A stretch of DNA of 64,000 nt, from the NCBI GenBank assembly GCA_012840485.1, contig DULG01000054.1, positions 1-64,000 on the forward strand. Reading direction: 5' to 3'. The number at the start of each line of letters is the position of its first letter. Position 1 is the first letter of the stretch. Under the pieces are notes generated by a model, which did not search any database, was not told where the DNA came from, and saw nothing but the letters and a program-made list of their open reading frames with translations. The DNA is from Clostridia bacterium (GTDB lineage: Bacteria > Bacillota > Thermoanaerobacteria > Thermoanaerobacterales > Thermoanaerobacteraceae). Position numbers and translations under genes: made by a program. Below, one piece after another: positions 44,815 to 53,485 of the stretch.

Positions 44815-45756
44815 ATGCGCCACTCACTGCGAGTCCTTATTAAAAAAGAAATTGCCGACCATATACACAGCTGGAGATTTAACATACTTTTGGCTCTGAT
44901 ATTTTTGACAGCACTTGCCTCTATCTACACTGCTGGAATGGCTATAAGAGATGCAGTATCAAAAGCTGATACTCCGCTGGGCGATTTGTACCTTTTTTTG
45001 AAGGTTTTTACTGTATCTGATGGGCGACTGCCTTCTTTTATCACATTTGTGGGATTTTTAGCCCCTCTTTTGGGAATAGGCATGGCTTTTGATGCTATAA
45101 ATGGGGAGATAAATCGAAGAACATTGGTGAGGCTTATAGCTCAGCCTATTTACAGAGATGACGTAATTTTATCAAAATGGATTGCAGCTCTTCTGGTGAT
45201 AACAGTTTTCTTCCTGGCACTTGGCTTTTTTGTGATGGGGCTTGCTATATTATTTTTCGGCATTCCTCCTACCTTTGAAGAGGTAATGCGAATAATCGTG
45301 TTTTTGCTGGCTACAGCCCTGTACGTAGGAGTATGGCTGAGTTTGGGAATTTTATTTTCTATATATTTCAGACAGCCGGCAACTTCATTGCTTGCCAGCA
45401 TAGCTGTGTGGCTCTTCTTTGCGCTATTTTACGATATGATAGTAAATATCTTGGTTCCAATAGATACAGAGGGACCTGCACAGATAGTGTTTCGTCAGAT
45501 GCAGATTCATCAATACCTTTTGAGGATTTCACCAACTACTCTGTATCAAGAAGTTGTTACTACCCTTTTGTCCCCAAATGTAAGGTCACTAGGGCCACTT
45601 ACAGTTGCTCAGGTAGTTGGAGCGATACCTACGCCTCTTTCTTTTGACCAGAGTCTCCTTTTGATTTGGCCTCAGATTGCTGGGCTTGTTGCTCTTAGCG
45701 TTTTCCTCTTTGCAATTTCCTTTACACTTTTTATGAGACAGGATATCCGCCACTGA
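44815..45756 (+). CDS. ABC-2 permease (NosY type)
   Basis: About 313 residues with six hydrophobic segments and the NosY-type motif FDAINGEINRRTLVRLIAQP IYRDDVILSKW. ATG 44815 has GGGGGTG upstream, directly after the ATPase stop. NEW3, ATPase and permease sets are common in clostridia; substrate not known. Confidence 0.87.
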   Translation: MRHSLRVLIKKEIADHIHSWRFNILLALIFLTALASIYTAGMAIRDAVSKADTPLGDLYLFLKVFTVSDGRLPSFITFVGFLAPLLGIGMAFDAINGEINRRTLVRLIAQPIYRDDVILSKWIAALLVITVFFLALGFFVMGLAILFFGIPPTFEEVMRIIVFLLATALYVGVWLSLGILFSIYFRQPATSLLASIAVWLFFALFYDMIVNILVPIDTEGPAQIVFRQMQIHQYLLRISPTTLYQEVVTTLLSPNVRSLGPLTVAQVVGAIPTPLSFDQSLLLIWPQIAGLVALSVFLFAISFTLFMRQDIRH

Positions 45757-45775
45757 TTGGCGGATTATTTTTTTA
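45745..45775 (+). terminator. intrinsic terminator overlapping end of permease gene
   Basis: ATCCGCCA (45745-45752) pairs with TGGCGGAT (45758-45765), then TATTTTTTTAT. Confidence 0.88.
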
Positions 45776-45777
45776 TC

Positions 45778-45838
45778 TTGACTTTTAAAGAGGGGTGTGC
45801 TATTCTTTTATTAGATAATGAGAATTATTCTCAATATC
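45778..45838 (+). promoter_or_regulatory. feo promoter with Fur box
   Basis: TTGACT (45778-45783), 17-base spacer, TATTCT (45801-45806), then a Fur-type box at 45814-45838 containing TGAGAATTATTCTCA, a perfect 7-1-7 palindrome. Iron repression of the feo operon is expected. Confidence 0.8.
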
Positions 45839-45887
45839 AAGTATTACTGTATATCAATTTCATGTCGAAAAGAAGGGAGGCATTAGT

Positions 45888-46127
45888 TTGGAAGAGAAAG
45901 TGAGTACGCTTGATAAGCTACCTGTTGGGACAAAAGGAAAAATAGTGAAAATTAAGGCGGTGGGGGAACTGAGAAGGCGACTTGTGGATATGGGAGTAAT
46001 TCACGGGACAGAAGTGAAAGTGGAAGGGGTAGCGCCACTTGGAGACCCGATTGAAGTTACAGTGATGGGCTACAGGTTAAGTCTTAGAAAAAGCGAAGCT
46101 TCTCAGATAGAAATCGAGGTGATATAA
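45888..46127 (+). CDS. feoA: FeoA family protein (1)
   Basis: 79 residues, SH3-like FeoA fold: PVGTKGKIVKIKAVGELRRR LVDMGVIHGTEVKVEG. TTG 45888 is 8 bases after GGGAGG. It helps FeoB ferrous iron import. Two feoA genes lie in tandem before feoB. Confidence 0.92.
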   Translation: MEEKVSTLDKLPVGTKGKIVKIKAVGELRRRLVDMGVIHGTEVKVEGVAPLGDPIEVTVMGYRLSLRKSEASQIEIEVI

Positions 46128-46152
46128 TTTGTTAAAAAAAGGAGGAATTGTA

Positions 46153-46371
46153 TTGCCTATTTCTATGCTTCCACCGGGGAAAAAGGCTGTGGTAGTGGAC
46201 ATAATAGGAGGGGAAGGTATAAGAAGAAGGTTAATTGACATGGGGATTGTAAGGGGAGTAGAGATTTTGGTTGTAAAAAACGATGTAGGACCTCTTATAG
46301 TAGGAGTTGGGGAGATGAGGTTTGCTTTGGGCTTTGGTATGGCTCAAAAAATATTAGTGGAGGAATTATAG
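46153..46371 (+). CDS. feoA: FeoA family protein (2)
   Basis: About 72 residues, PISMLPPGKKAVVVDIIGGE and GIRRRLIDMGIVRGVEI. AAAGGAGG ending at 46145 places the start at TTG 46153, which agrees with the family N-terminus; TTG 46129 would give a longer form with ribosome site GAGGTG. Confidence 0.9.
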   Translation: MPISMLPPGKKAVVVDIIGGEGIRRRLIDMGIVRGVEILVVKNDVGPLIVGVGEMRFALGFGMAQKILVEEL

Positions 46372-46383
46372 GGGAGGGCAAAG

Positions 46384-48426
46384 ATGGAAAAGATGGGCGT
46401 TTTAGAAGGTAGAAAGGAATTAGTAGTTGCATTGGCAGGGAACCCAAATTCAGGTAAAACAAGCTTGTTTAATGAGCTTACAGGTTCAAGACAGCACGTG
46501 GGGAACTGGCCAGGAGTTACTGTTGAGAAAAAAGAAGGAAGGCTTAAATTTCAAGGCATAGATTTTAAAGTAGTAGACCTTCCTGGCACTTACAGTTTAG
46601 GAGCTTACACGGAAGATGAAATGATTGCCAGAAATTTTATAATATACGATAAGCCAGATGTTGTGATTAATGTGGTAGATGCCACTAATCTGGAGAGAAA
46701 CTTGTACCTTACAATGCAGCTTTTGGAGATGAATGCAAACCTGGTTATAGCTTTAAACATGTCGGATGAGGCAAAGGCTAAGGGCATTGAGATTGATAAA
46801 GATAAGCTGTCGCAGATTTTGAAAGTGCCAGTTGTAATGACAGTGGCCACTAAAGGGGAAGGTGTAAAAGAGTTACTGGAGAACGTACTAAAAGCGGTAG
46901 AATTTAAAGGAGAAAGATATCGCATAGATTATGGGAAGGAATTGGAAGAGGGCATTTCTGAGCTTGAAAGTTTGATTAAGGAAGATGAAGAGCTTTCAAA
47001 GAAGTTTTTTCCTAGGTGGCTGGCTATTAAATTCATAGAAAACGATGAGAACATAATGAAAGAGTTTTCATCCAAAACGGCATTGATGGAGAAAGTCAAG
47101 TTGATCCAAAAGAAGTTAGAAGGGATTTTTGGAGAAGATGCAGAGGTTGTCGTCGCTGATAAAAGATATGGGGTCATTTCTGGTATAGTAAAGGAATGTG
47201 TAAAAAAGAGGAGTACTCCTGAAGAGAGGTACACCTTATCTGACAGAATAGATAGGATTGTGACGAATAAATACCTCGGCATTCCAATATTTCTTGTAGC
47301 TATGTGGGCGGTTTTTGAATTCACTTTTGCTTTGGGCAATCCCCTATCAGACTGGATAGAAATGTTTTTTGACTGGCTGGGTGAAGTTACAGCCTCCTGG
47401 CTGGAGTCAATCGCTGCACCGGACATTTTAATTTCCTTTATAAGAGATGGAATAATTGCAGGAGTTGGTTCTGTACTGGTATTTATACCACCGATTTTCC
47501 TCTTATTCTTTGCAATTTCTGTGTTAGAAGATAGCGGCTACATGGCGAGAGCCGCTTATGTTATGGACAGATTTATGACTGCTTTGGGACTTCATGGCAA
47601 ATCTTTTATACCTATGCTGATTGGTTTTGGCTGCAATGTGCCCGGCATAATGGCTACTAGAACTTTGGAAAACACGGAGGATAGATTGGTTACTATTCTG
47701 GTAAATCCTTTAATGTCTTGTGCTGCCAGGCTTCCAGTTTATGTGCTTTTCGCAGGAGCTTTCTTTGCAGAGAATCAAGGGCTTGTGGTGTTTTCTATAT
47801 ACCTTTTGGGGATAGTGCTGGCAGTTATAATGGCTAAAATATTTAAAAAATTTCTTTTCAAAGGCAAGACAGCTCCTTTTGTGATGGAGCTTCCTCCTTA
47901 CAGAGTGCCTACTCTAAAGGGCTTGCTTATTCACATGTGGGAGAGAGGAAGTTTATTTGTGAGAAAAGCTGGCACCATAATTTTGGGAGTAGTTGTGCTG
48001 GTATGGATTTTATCTAGCCTTCCCGCGGGAGTGGAATATGCCAGCGCTGAGAGCTATATTGGTAGATTGGGAAGCGCTGTAGCGCCCATTTTAAAGCCGG
48101 CTGGATTTGGTACTTGGGAAGCGGCTTCAGCCTTGATATTCGGCATTTTAGCGAAGGAAACGGTAGTTGGTACTCTTGGAGTGGTGTACGGTGCAGAGGG
48201 AGATGCTTTGTTTGAGGCTATAAGGCAGCATTTTACGCCTCTGTCTGCCTATGCCTTTATGGTTATGACTCTTATATACATCCCCTGTGTGGCTACAATT
48301 GCCGCTATAAGAAGAGAGACAAATTCATGGAAATGGACTTTCTTTGCCATAGGGTATACCCTCATTTTAGGATGGCTTATGGCTGTAATCATTTATCAGG
48401 GAGGAAAACTTTTGGGGTTTAATTAA
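46384..48426 (+). CDS. feoB: ferrous iron transporter FeoB
   Basis: 680 residues. N-terminal G domain ([21 protein letters not shown]), a GDI-like helical region (about residues 170-270), and the membrane part with [15 protein letters not shown] and two gate motifs. It imports Fe2+ under anoxic conditions. GGGGAGGG supports ATG 46384. Operon: feoA-feoA-feoB under a Fur box. Confidence 0.95.
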   Translation: MEKMGVLEGRKELVVALAGNPNSGKTSLFNELTGSRQHVGNWPGVTVEKKEGRLKFQGIDFKVVDLPGTYSLGAYTEDEMIARNFIIYDKPDVVINVVDATNLERNLYLTMQLLEMNANLVIALNMSDEAKAKGIEIDKDKLSQILKVPVVMTVATKGEGVKELLENVLKAVEFKGERYRIDYGKELEEGISELESLIKEDEELSKKFFPRWLAIKFIENDENIMKEFSSKTALMEKVKLIQKKLEGIFGEDAEVVVADKRYGVISGIVKECVKKRSTPEERYTLSDRIDRIVTNKYLGIPIFLVAMWAVFEFTFALGNPLSDWIEMFFDWLGEVTASWLESIAAPDILISFIRDGIIAGVGSVLVFIPPIFLLFFAISVLEDSGYMARAAYVMDRFMTALGLHGKSFIPMLIGFGCNVPGIMATRTLENTEDRLVTILVNPLMSCAARLPVYVLFAGAFFAENQGLVVFSIYLLGIVLAVIMAKIFKKFLFKGKTAPFVMELPPYRVPTLKGLLIHMWERGSLFVRKAGTIILGVVVLVWILSSLPAGVEYASAESYIGRLGSAVAPILKPAGFGTWEAASALIFGILAKETVVGTLGVVYGAEGDALFEAIRQHFTPLSAYAFMVMTLIYIPCVATIAAIRRETNSWKWTFFAIGYTLILGWLMAVIIYQGGKLLGFN

Positions 48427-48450
48427 GCTTTAGGAAAGGTGTAATTTGTT

Positions 48451-48587
48451 ATGGAATATTACTAGTCAGTGCAGGATTATTATCTATATTGACGATATAT
48501 AGCAGTTTAAAAGGGGAATTTGAAAGTAAAAAATGTTCTAATTGTCCTTTTAAAGGGAGTTGTAGTTTTTCCAATAACAACAAATAG
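48451..48587 (+). pseudogene. FeoB-associated small Cys-rich membrane protein, frame broken or non-standard start
   Basis: An ATG at 48451 after AGGAAAGGTG reads only MEYY and stops. A +2 frame reads GILLVSAGLLSILTIYSS (membrane helix), then a KCSNCPFKGSC cysteine motif, ending at TAG 48585-48587. This is the pattern of FeoB-associated Cys-rich membrane proteins. One missing base near 48457 would join the two parts. Alternatively translation begins at an ATT or ATA codon. Either way it belongs to the feo operon. Confidence 0.55.
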
Positions 48588-48618
48588 ATAGAATTAAACA
48601 CTTTAGGGGGGAGAGGCT

Positions 48619-49194
48619 GTGGAATGGTTAAAAGTTTTAAAGGAAGATATTCTAAGGTTTTTACGGGAAAAAGAGAAAAATACTTCAACTTTTGAAGAAA
48701 TAACGAAAGAGAGCAAATTAGACAGAGAGGATATATTAGAAGCTTTAAGAAGTTTAGAAAAAGATAGTTTTATACAAATTGATAAACAGGATATTTTCCT
48801 TACTGAGGAAGGGAAAAAAGAGGCTGAAGAAATATATGAAAAACACAATCTTGTAGAAAAAATTTACGGACATCAGATTGCTCATTCTTTAGAACATTAC
48901 GAAATGAAAGATATGAAAAGGGCTTTTGAACCTACCTCTTCCCCTAAAAGATTAAGAGATTTTAAAGAAGGAGAAACAGGCTTTGTTGTGAGGCTCTCTA
49001 TAGATAACCCAATTATTTTATCTAGAATAATAGGGTTAGGGCTAGCTCCTGGAAGTTCTTTTAAGATTATTAAAAAGAGAAAAGATTTCTTAGTTATAGA
49101 GTCTCATAGAAGATTAGTGGTATTGGAAGAAGAAGTGGTGGAGAGTATAGAGGGGGTGCCGACTGATGAAAGTGCTTCTAGTAGGACAGCCTAA
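48619..49194 (+). CDS. DtxR-like winged-helix regulator with FeoA domain
   Basis: 191 residues. N-terminal winged helix (about residues 1-70), a metal-binding/dimerisation helix region with HNLVEKIYGHQIAHSLEHYE MKD, and a C-terminal FeoA/SH3 domain (GETGFVVRLSIDNPIILSRI IGLGLAPGSS). This is the DtxR/MntR layout of iron or manganese regulators. GTG 48619 has GGGGGGAGAGG upstream. Its last 29 bases overlap the second feoB, so it likely controls or assists that transporter. Confidence 0.8.
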   Translation: MEWLKVLKEDILRFLREKEKNTSTFEEITKESKLDREDILEALRSLEKDSFIQIDKQDIFLTEEGKKEAEEIYEKHNLVEKIYGHQIAHSLEHYEMKDMKRAFEPTSSPKRLRDFKEGETGFVVRLSIDNPIILSRIIGLGLAPGSSFKIIKKRKDFLVIESHRRLVVLEEEVVESIEGVPTDESASSRTA

Positions 49195-51046
49195 TGTCGG
49201 CAAATCATTATTTTTAAATACTTTGACAAGGGCAAAAGTGATAGTTTCAAATTATCCTGGAACTACAGTAGATGTTACAGAAGGGAAAACCTATGTCGAC
49301 GGGGAGGCTTGGGAGTTTATAGACACACCAGGAATTTATAGTCTCACCCCCTCTAGTGAAGAAGAGAAAGTGACTTATAAGTTGATTTTAGAGGGAGAGT
49401 ATGACTTTGTCATTCATATGCTGGATGCTCTTGCTTTGGAGAGAAACTTAATAATTTCTCTCCAACTGGTTGAGTTGGGAGTCCCTTTTATGATAGCTGT
49501 AAATTTTTATGATGAGGCTTTAAAAAGGGGTATAAAAATTGATTTAAAGTCTTTGGAAGAACTTTTAGGTGTTCCTGTCATAGTGATAAATCCTTTCAAA
49601 AAAGAAGTAGAAAAATTAAAAAAGGCTTTTAGGGAAGTAAAAACTTCTTCATATACAATCAAGTATGATGACCATATTGAAGAAATGATTAAAGCTGTTG
49701 AAGAGAAGATTAGCTGTAAAGGAAAATTTTCTTCAAGAGGGATAGCGGTAAAGCTTTTAGAGGAAGGAAAGATTATATGTGACCTTCTGAAGGTGGAGCT
49801 TGTTGAGGAGATAAAAGAAAAGTACAGAAAAGTTCACCCTAATATATCAAAAGACATATTAATAACCCGCGCTGGATATGCCTTTTACATTTCTCAAAAA
49901 ATTTTGTCACAAAAAGAAGAGGCAAAAAACAAGCTAAATTTTTTAGATGGTTTTATACTAAACAATCCAATCGGAGGGTCAATTTTTAGCTTAGCTGTCC
50001 TTTCAGTTATTTTCTTGACTCTATTTTATATGGGAGGCTGGTTTCAGGATGTTTTGGGAGACTTTTTTGAAGGTCAAATTGAAAATTTAAGTTCTTACCT
50101 TCAAAATTACAATCCTTTACTGGAAGTTATTATTTCTAACGCTTTTATTGGGTTAGCAGCAGGGATTAGCATTGCAGTGCCTTATGTTGGGATATTTTAC
50201 TTTCTCCTCACTTTTTTAGAAGATACAGGGCTTTTATCTCGGTTTATAATAGCTTTAAATAATGTAATGGGGAAATTAAATTTACCTGCCAAATCGATCA
50301 TACCTATTATACTGGGATTAGGGTGTAGTGTTCCTGCTATAAAATCTACAAGAGTTTTAAGCAATTTTAAAGATAGATTTAAAGTGGCAATACTTTACTC
50401 TGTGATACCCTGTTCTTCTAGAAACGTCATCCTTTTTGGAGTTGTAGGACACTATGCAGGAATGGGGTATTTAATCTTAACCTATTTGATTATTTTGATT
50501 CTCTTTATAATAATTTCTAAGCTTTTAGGAATAATAGTATCCAGAGAGAGACTTCCTGTCATTGAAGAAATGCCTCCTTATAGAATTCCTGTTTTTAAAA
50601 ATCTTGCTGTTAAGGCATGGGTTAGAATGGAGGACTTTGTAAAGGTAGTTATTCCTCTTTTAATAGGAGGAGGAATACTTTACGGTATACTGGTTTATTA
50701 CAATTTAACAGATTTTCTAGTAAAGCCCTTTAGATTTTTAACAGTGAGCTGGCTGGGGCTTCCTGACAAAACTATTATCCCTCTCTTATACGGCTTTTTA
50801 CAAAAGGATTTAGTAATAGCTATGCTGGCAAATGCTTTGGGCACTTACGATTTTAGCGCAGTTTTAAATAAAGTACAAATTTTTACCTTTGGTTTAGCTT
50901 CAACAGTGCAAATTCCATGTATTATAGCTTTTGGCATGTTTATTAAAGAATTTGGCATAAAAAGGGCTTTGATTGTTACTTTGTTAGCTTTCACGTATGG
51001 AATGTTTGTGGCCGGTCTTATTTATAGGCTTATTGCATTATTTTAA
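49166..51046 (+). CDS. feoB: FeoB-like transporter (second copy)
   Basis: 626 residues, shorter than the first FeoB. G domain GQPNVGKS, DTPGIYSLT and NFYD (in place of NxxD); a shortened GDI region; and a membrane part with GLGCSVPAIKSTRVL. Divergence from the 46.4 kb copy (for example GFGCNVPG replaced by GLGCSVPA) suggests another divalent metal such as manganese, or a different iron range. It overlaps the DtxR-like regulator gene. Confidence 0.88.
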   Translation: MKVLLVGQPNVGKSLFLNTLTRAKVIVSNYPGTTVDVTEGKTYVDGEAWEFIDTPGIYSLTPSSEEEKVTYKLILEGEYDFVIHMLDALALERNLIISLQLVELGVPFMIAVNFYDEALKRGIKIDLKSLEELLGVPVIVINPFKKEVEKLKKAFREVKTSSYTIKYDDHIEEMIKAVEEKISCKGKFSSRGIAVKLLEEGKIICDLLKVELVEEIKEKYRKVHPNISKDILITRAGYAFYISQKILSQKEEAKNKLNFLDGFILNNPIGGSIFSLAVLSVIFLTLFYMGGWFQDVLGDFFEGQIENLSSYLQNYNPLLEVIISNAFIGLAAGISIAVPYVGIFYFLLTFLEDTGLLSRFIIALNNVMGKLNLPAKSIIPIILGLGCSVPAIKSTRVLSNFKDRFKVAILYSVIPCSSRNVILFGVVGHYAGMGYLILTYLIILILFIIISKLLGIIVSRERLPVIEEMPPYRIPVFKNLAVKAWVRMEDFVKVVIPLLIGGGILYGILVYYNLTDFLVKPFRFLTVSWLGLPDKTIIPLLYGFLQKDLVIAMLANALGTYDFSAVLNKVQIFTFGLASTVQIPCIIAFGMFIKEFGIKRALIVTLLAFTYGMFVAGLIYRLIALF

Positions 51047-51060
51047 AGGAGGGGTTTTTA

Positions 51061-51819
51061 ATGTCTAAAATACATTTTGAAAGGGAGTGGCTGAAGGAGT
51101 TACTGCCAGAGGGTTGGGCATATGATAAGCCTTTACTTATAAGTGGTCCGGGAGGATCAGGCAAGCCTTTAATTGGAAATTTCTTTGCACAAGAATGGCT
51201 TAAAAAAGGTGGCAATGTGATATTTATGACTGCTAGCACTTCTATAGCTACCCATGTTAAAATTATGAATCAACTAGGTTGTAATATAGAAGAGCATGAA
51301 AGTAAAGGAAAGGTTTTTTATATAGAATTAGAGCCAGAGATAGAGGAAGTAGAGGAGATTTCAGAAAAGGCTGTAAAAGCCAATTATGTAAAACCAGAAA
51401 TATGGCATTACTCCTTGGATTTAGCTAGTAGAAGGCTTTTTACAGATATTGACTTAGGTACATTAGTTGTAAGTGCTTCACTTAACTTGCTCTTTTTCTC
51501 AAAAACTTATGGAGAAAAAATGTATAAAAAATTGAAAAGGATTGTAAAAGGAGAAGATACTAAATACAAATATGCCCTTACTTTAAATAGTGATGCTTTT
51601 AAAGAATGGGCAAAAGACCTTGAAGAAGAAGCTTTCAATTTGATGGTAAGTGGAATGACAAAAGATGTAAAACTTACCTTAAAGATTTTAAAGATGGATC
51701 AGGTGGATTATAAAAGAGAAGAGGTAATTGTGCCCTTGACAGAGGAAATAATTTTAGAGATTAAAAAAGAAGCAGAAAGTGGGAGAAGCAATGTAATTCC
51801 AGCTATTAGGAAACTGTAA
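51061..51819 (+). CDS. RecA/KaiC-like ATPase with atypical Walker A
   Basis: 252 residues. P-loop LLISGPGGSGKPLIGNFFAQ (about residues 26-45) has Pro where Ser/Thr is expected. A GNVIFMTASTSIATHV strand follows, then a GTLVVSASLNLLF Walker B-like segment with no clear acid pair. It resembles KaiC/GvpD-like single-domain ATPases. It lies 14 bases after feoB-2 and may be in the same operon. Loss of the Walker A Thr makes ATP hydrolysis doubtful. Confidence 0.65.
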   Translation: MSKIHFEREWLKELLPEGWAYDKPLLISGPGGSGKPLIGNFFAQEWLKKGGNVIFMTASTSIATHVKIMNQLGCNIEEHESKGKVFYIELEPEIEEVEEISEKAVKANYVKPEIWHYSLDLASRRLFTDIDLGTLVVSASLNLLFFSKTYGEKMYKKLKRIVKGEDTKYKYALTLNSDAFKEWAKDLEEEAFNLMVSGMTKDVKLTLKILKMDQVDYKREEVIVPLTEEIILEIKKEAESGRSNVIPAIRKL

Positions 51820-51848
51820 GCCCTACCCTTTGGTAAGACTACAGACTG

Positions 51849-51878
51849 TAGACAGAGTCTTAATATAGGAAATATTTT
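51849..51878 (+). promoter_or_regulatory. possible promoter of the structured RNA
   Basis: TAGACA (51849-51854), 18-base spacer, TATTTT (51873-51878). Start would be near 51885, just ahead of the closing stem. Confidence 0.4.
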
Positions 51879-51892
51879 ACATAAAGAGCGAC

Positions 51893-52200
51893 TTGTTGAC
51901 AACCCGGCACTCAAGTAAGAGAGTTTGATAAAGCAAAAAATAGAGAAGATAAACATACTTACTTGAGTGCCGGGAAACTTAGCGAAACTGAGGTTGGAGG
52001 CGGAGTCGGAGCCACGGATGGCGGAGGCGGCCACCGGAAGTCTTAGATGGCGAATGTCGACGAAACCCCCCCGTAACCCGAAAGCTGAGCTTTAGTTTAG
52101 TCGTTTTGCAACTTTGGAGCGACAATGCAAAATACTTTCCTGTAAAACTTATTTTGCCAACAAACTGAGCAATCCCAATTTGTAACGGGATTGCTTCTTT
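51893..52200 (+). ncRNA. large structured RNA, no class recognised
   Basis: This accounts for most of the 404-base gap before the HD-GYP gene. Closing stem TTGTTGACAA (51893-51902) with TTGCCAACAA (52154-52163), 9 of 10 pairs. Directly inside, a perfect 17-pair hairpin has arms at 51903-51919 and 51958-51974. A GC-rich core follows (51986-52080) with GGC/GCC and TGGC/GCCA hairpins, in an otherwise AT-rich genome. GTTTTGCA/TGCAAAA (52103-52132) is next. A terminator follows 5 bases after the closing stem. It could be a free RNA or a riboswitch-like leader of the HD-GYP gene. It did not match c-di-GMP, RNase P, tmRNA, 6S or SRP RNA patterns known to me. Confidence 0.6.
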
Positions 52201-52202
52201 TA
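52168..52202 (+). terminator. terminator at end of structured RNA
   Basis: AGCAATCCC (52168-52176) pairs with GGGATTGCT (52187-52195), then TCTTTTA. It lies only about 22 bases before the HD-GYP start codon. Confidence 0.85.
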
Positions 52203-52223
52203 GAATTTAACCAAGGAGGAAAG

Positions 52224-52829
52224 ATGATGTTTGGAAAAACAAATAAATTTTATCATGATATTGTTGAATGTTTGATAGCAGCATTAGAAGCAAGAGATGT
52301 CTACACAAAAGGGCATTCTACAAGAGTTGCTGATATGACAGAAGATTTAGCGCGAAAAATAGGACTTAGAGGTAAAGAACTTGAGAAAGTACATATTGCT
52401 GCCCACTTGCATGACATAGGTAAGATTGGCATTTCAGATCAAATATTAAATAAAAAAGGTAAGTTATTGAATCATGAATTTGAGATTATAAAGACTCATC
52501 CCGTAATAGGTTACAATATTCTTACCAGATCCAGTAGACTTAAAGAAATTGCTAGAATAGTTCTTTATCATCATGAACGCTGGGATGGGAAGGGATATCC
52601 TGAGGGATTAAAAGGTTTAATTATACCTTTGGGAGCAAGAATAATTGCTATATGTGACAGTATAGATGCCATGGCTTCTAAGAGACCTTATAGAAGCCCT
52701 CTGGATTGGCAAGAGATAAGAGAAGAGATTATTTCTAATAAAGGTATACAGTTTGATCCGGTGTTAGTGGATGAAATAGATGAAATGTTATGGAATAAGT
52801 GGAGAAAGATGTATCTAAATAGTTATTGA
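52224..52829 (+). CDS. HD-GYP domain phosphodiesterase
   Basis: About 201 residues, a stand-alone HD-GYP domain. HDIGKIGISD (about residues 67-76), HHERWDGKGYPEGLKG with the GYP motif, and IIAICDSIDAMASKRPY. It should break down cyclic di-GMP (some members act on other cyclic dinucleotides). AAGGAGG (52213-52219) serves ATG 52224 or 52227. The structured RNA terminator just upstream suggests controlled expression. Its stop codon overlaps the next promoter. Confidence 0.9.
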   Translation: MMFGKTNKFYHDIVECLIAALEARDVYTKGHSTRVADMTEDLARKIGLRGKELEKVHIAAHLHDIGKIGISDQILNKKGKLLNHEFEIIKTHPVIGYNILTRSSRLKEIARIVLYHHERWDGKGYPEGLKGLIIPLGARIIAICDSIDAMASKRPYRSPLDWQEIREEIISNKGIQFDPVLVDEIDEMLWNKWRKMYLNSY

Positions 52830-52875
52830 CATATGTCAATAAAAGATGTATATTTAAATTGAACATATGTTTGAA
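52824..52875 (+). promoter_or_regulatory. promoter and operators of Fur-family gene
   Basis: Perfect 18-base palindrome TATTGACATATGTCAATA (52824-52841) containing -35 TTGACA (52826-52831), 17-base spacer, TATATT (52849-52854), then a second site TTGAACATATGTTTGAA (52859-52875). Autoregulation by the encoded Fur-family protein is inferred. Related boxes occur at 17693 and 18251. Confidence 0.75.
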
Positions 52876-52890
52876 ATTTGGTGATTTATT

Positions 52891-53361
52891 ATGAATGCTA
52901 TTAGCAAAAATGATTTAATGACTCTTTTAATAAGGGCCTTGAAAACAAATGGATTAAAAATAACTGAAAAACGACAGATCTTACTAAACGTGTTTTTAAA
53001 AAATCCCGACACACATTTTGACTTTGACACTCTTTACCAAGAAGCAAAGAAAGAATGGCCCCATTATGGTGTAGCAACTCTTTATAGGAATTTAAGAATT
53101 TTTGTAGATAAGGGAATATTATCAGAAAATATAATAGGAAACAAAAAATACTATGAACTTAAAATGTTTAACAAAAAAAAGATTCACGCTCATTTAATTT
53201 GCAAATATTGTGGTAGTATAGACGAATATTACAGCCCAGATTTGGTAAAGTATATAAAAATGATAGATAAAAAATATGACTTTGATGTGTATTATGGAGA
53301 ATTGAATTTTTATGGAATATGCAGTAATTGTAAAAGGGCTATAAAAAATGATTTAAAATAG
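52891..53361 (+). CDS. Fur-family metalloregulator (PerR/Fur-like)
   Basis: 156 residues. Winged helix (about residues 10-85, KITEKRQILLNVFLKNPDTH and GVATLYRNLRIF) and a C-terminal metal/dimer domain with HAHLICKYCGSIDEY and a second CSNC, giving the structural zinc site. PerR, Fur or Zur identity cannot be fixed. It is most likely the protein that binds the palindromes here and at 17.7 and 18.3 kb. Single gene with a very strong terminator. Confidence 0.88.
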   Translation: MNAISKNDLMTLLIRALKTNGLKITEKRQILLNVFLKNPDTHFDFDTLYQEAKKEWPHYGVATLYRNLRIFVDKGILSENIIGNKKYYELKMFNKKKIHAHLICKYCGSIDEYYSPDLVKYIKMIDKKYDFDVYYGELNFYGICSNCKRAIKNDLK

Positions 53362-53397
53362 GCAAAAATAATGGCCTATTTTAAATCATTTTTTATA
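53343..53397 (+). terminator. very long terminator after Fur-family gene
   Basis: 21 perfect pairs (53343-53363 with 53374-53394), starting inside the end of the coding region. The T run is part of the right arm; the matching A run makes it bidirectional. Confidence 0.9.
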
Positions 53398-53426
53398 TTG
53401 ACAATGCAAGAAAGCAGTGGTATACT
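53398..53426 (+). promoter_or_regulatory. promoter of cobalamin riboswitch-nrdDG
   Basis: TTGACA (53398-53403), 17-base spacer, TATACT (53421-53426). Confidence 0.78.
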
Positions 53427-53485
53427 ACATGTTGAAGATATTAATAAATAATATACTAGATTTTGTGCAAAATAGAATATACACA

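Noticed and set aside
51820-52223. c-di-GMP riboswitch ahead of the HD-GYP gene
   Set aside because: Neither the type I nor the type II c-di-GMP core sequence could be found, so the RNA is left unassigned.
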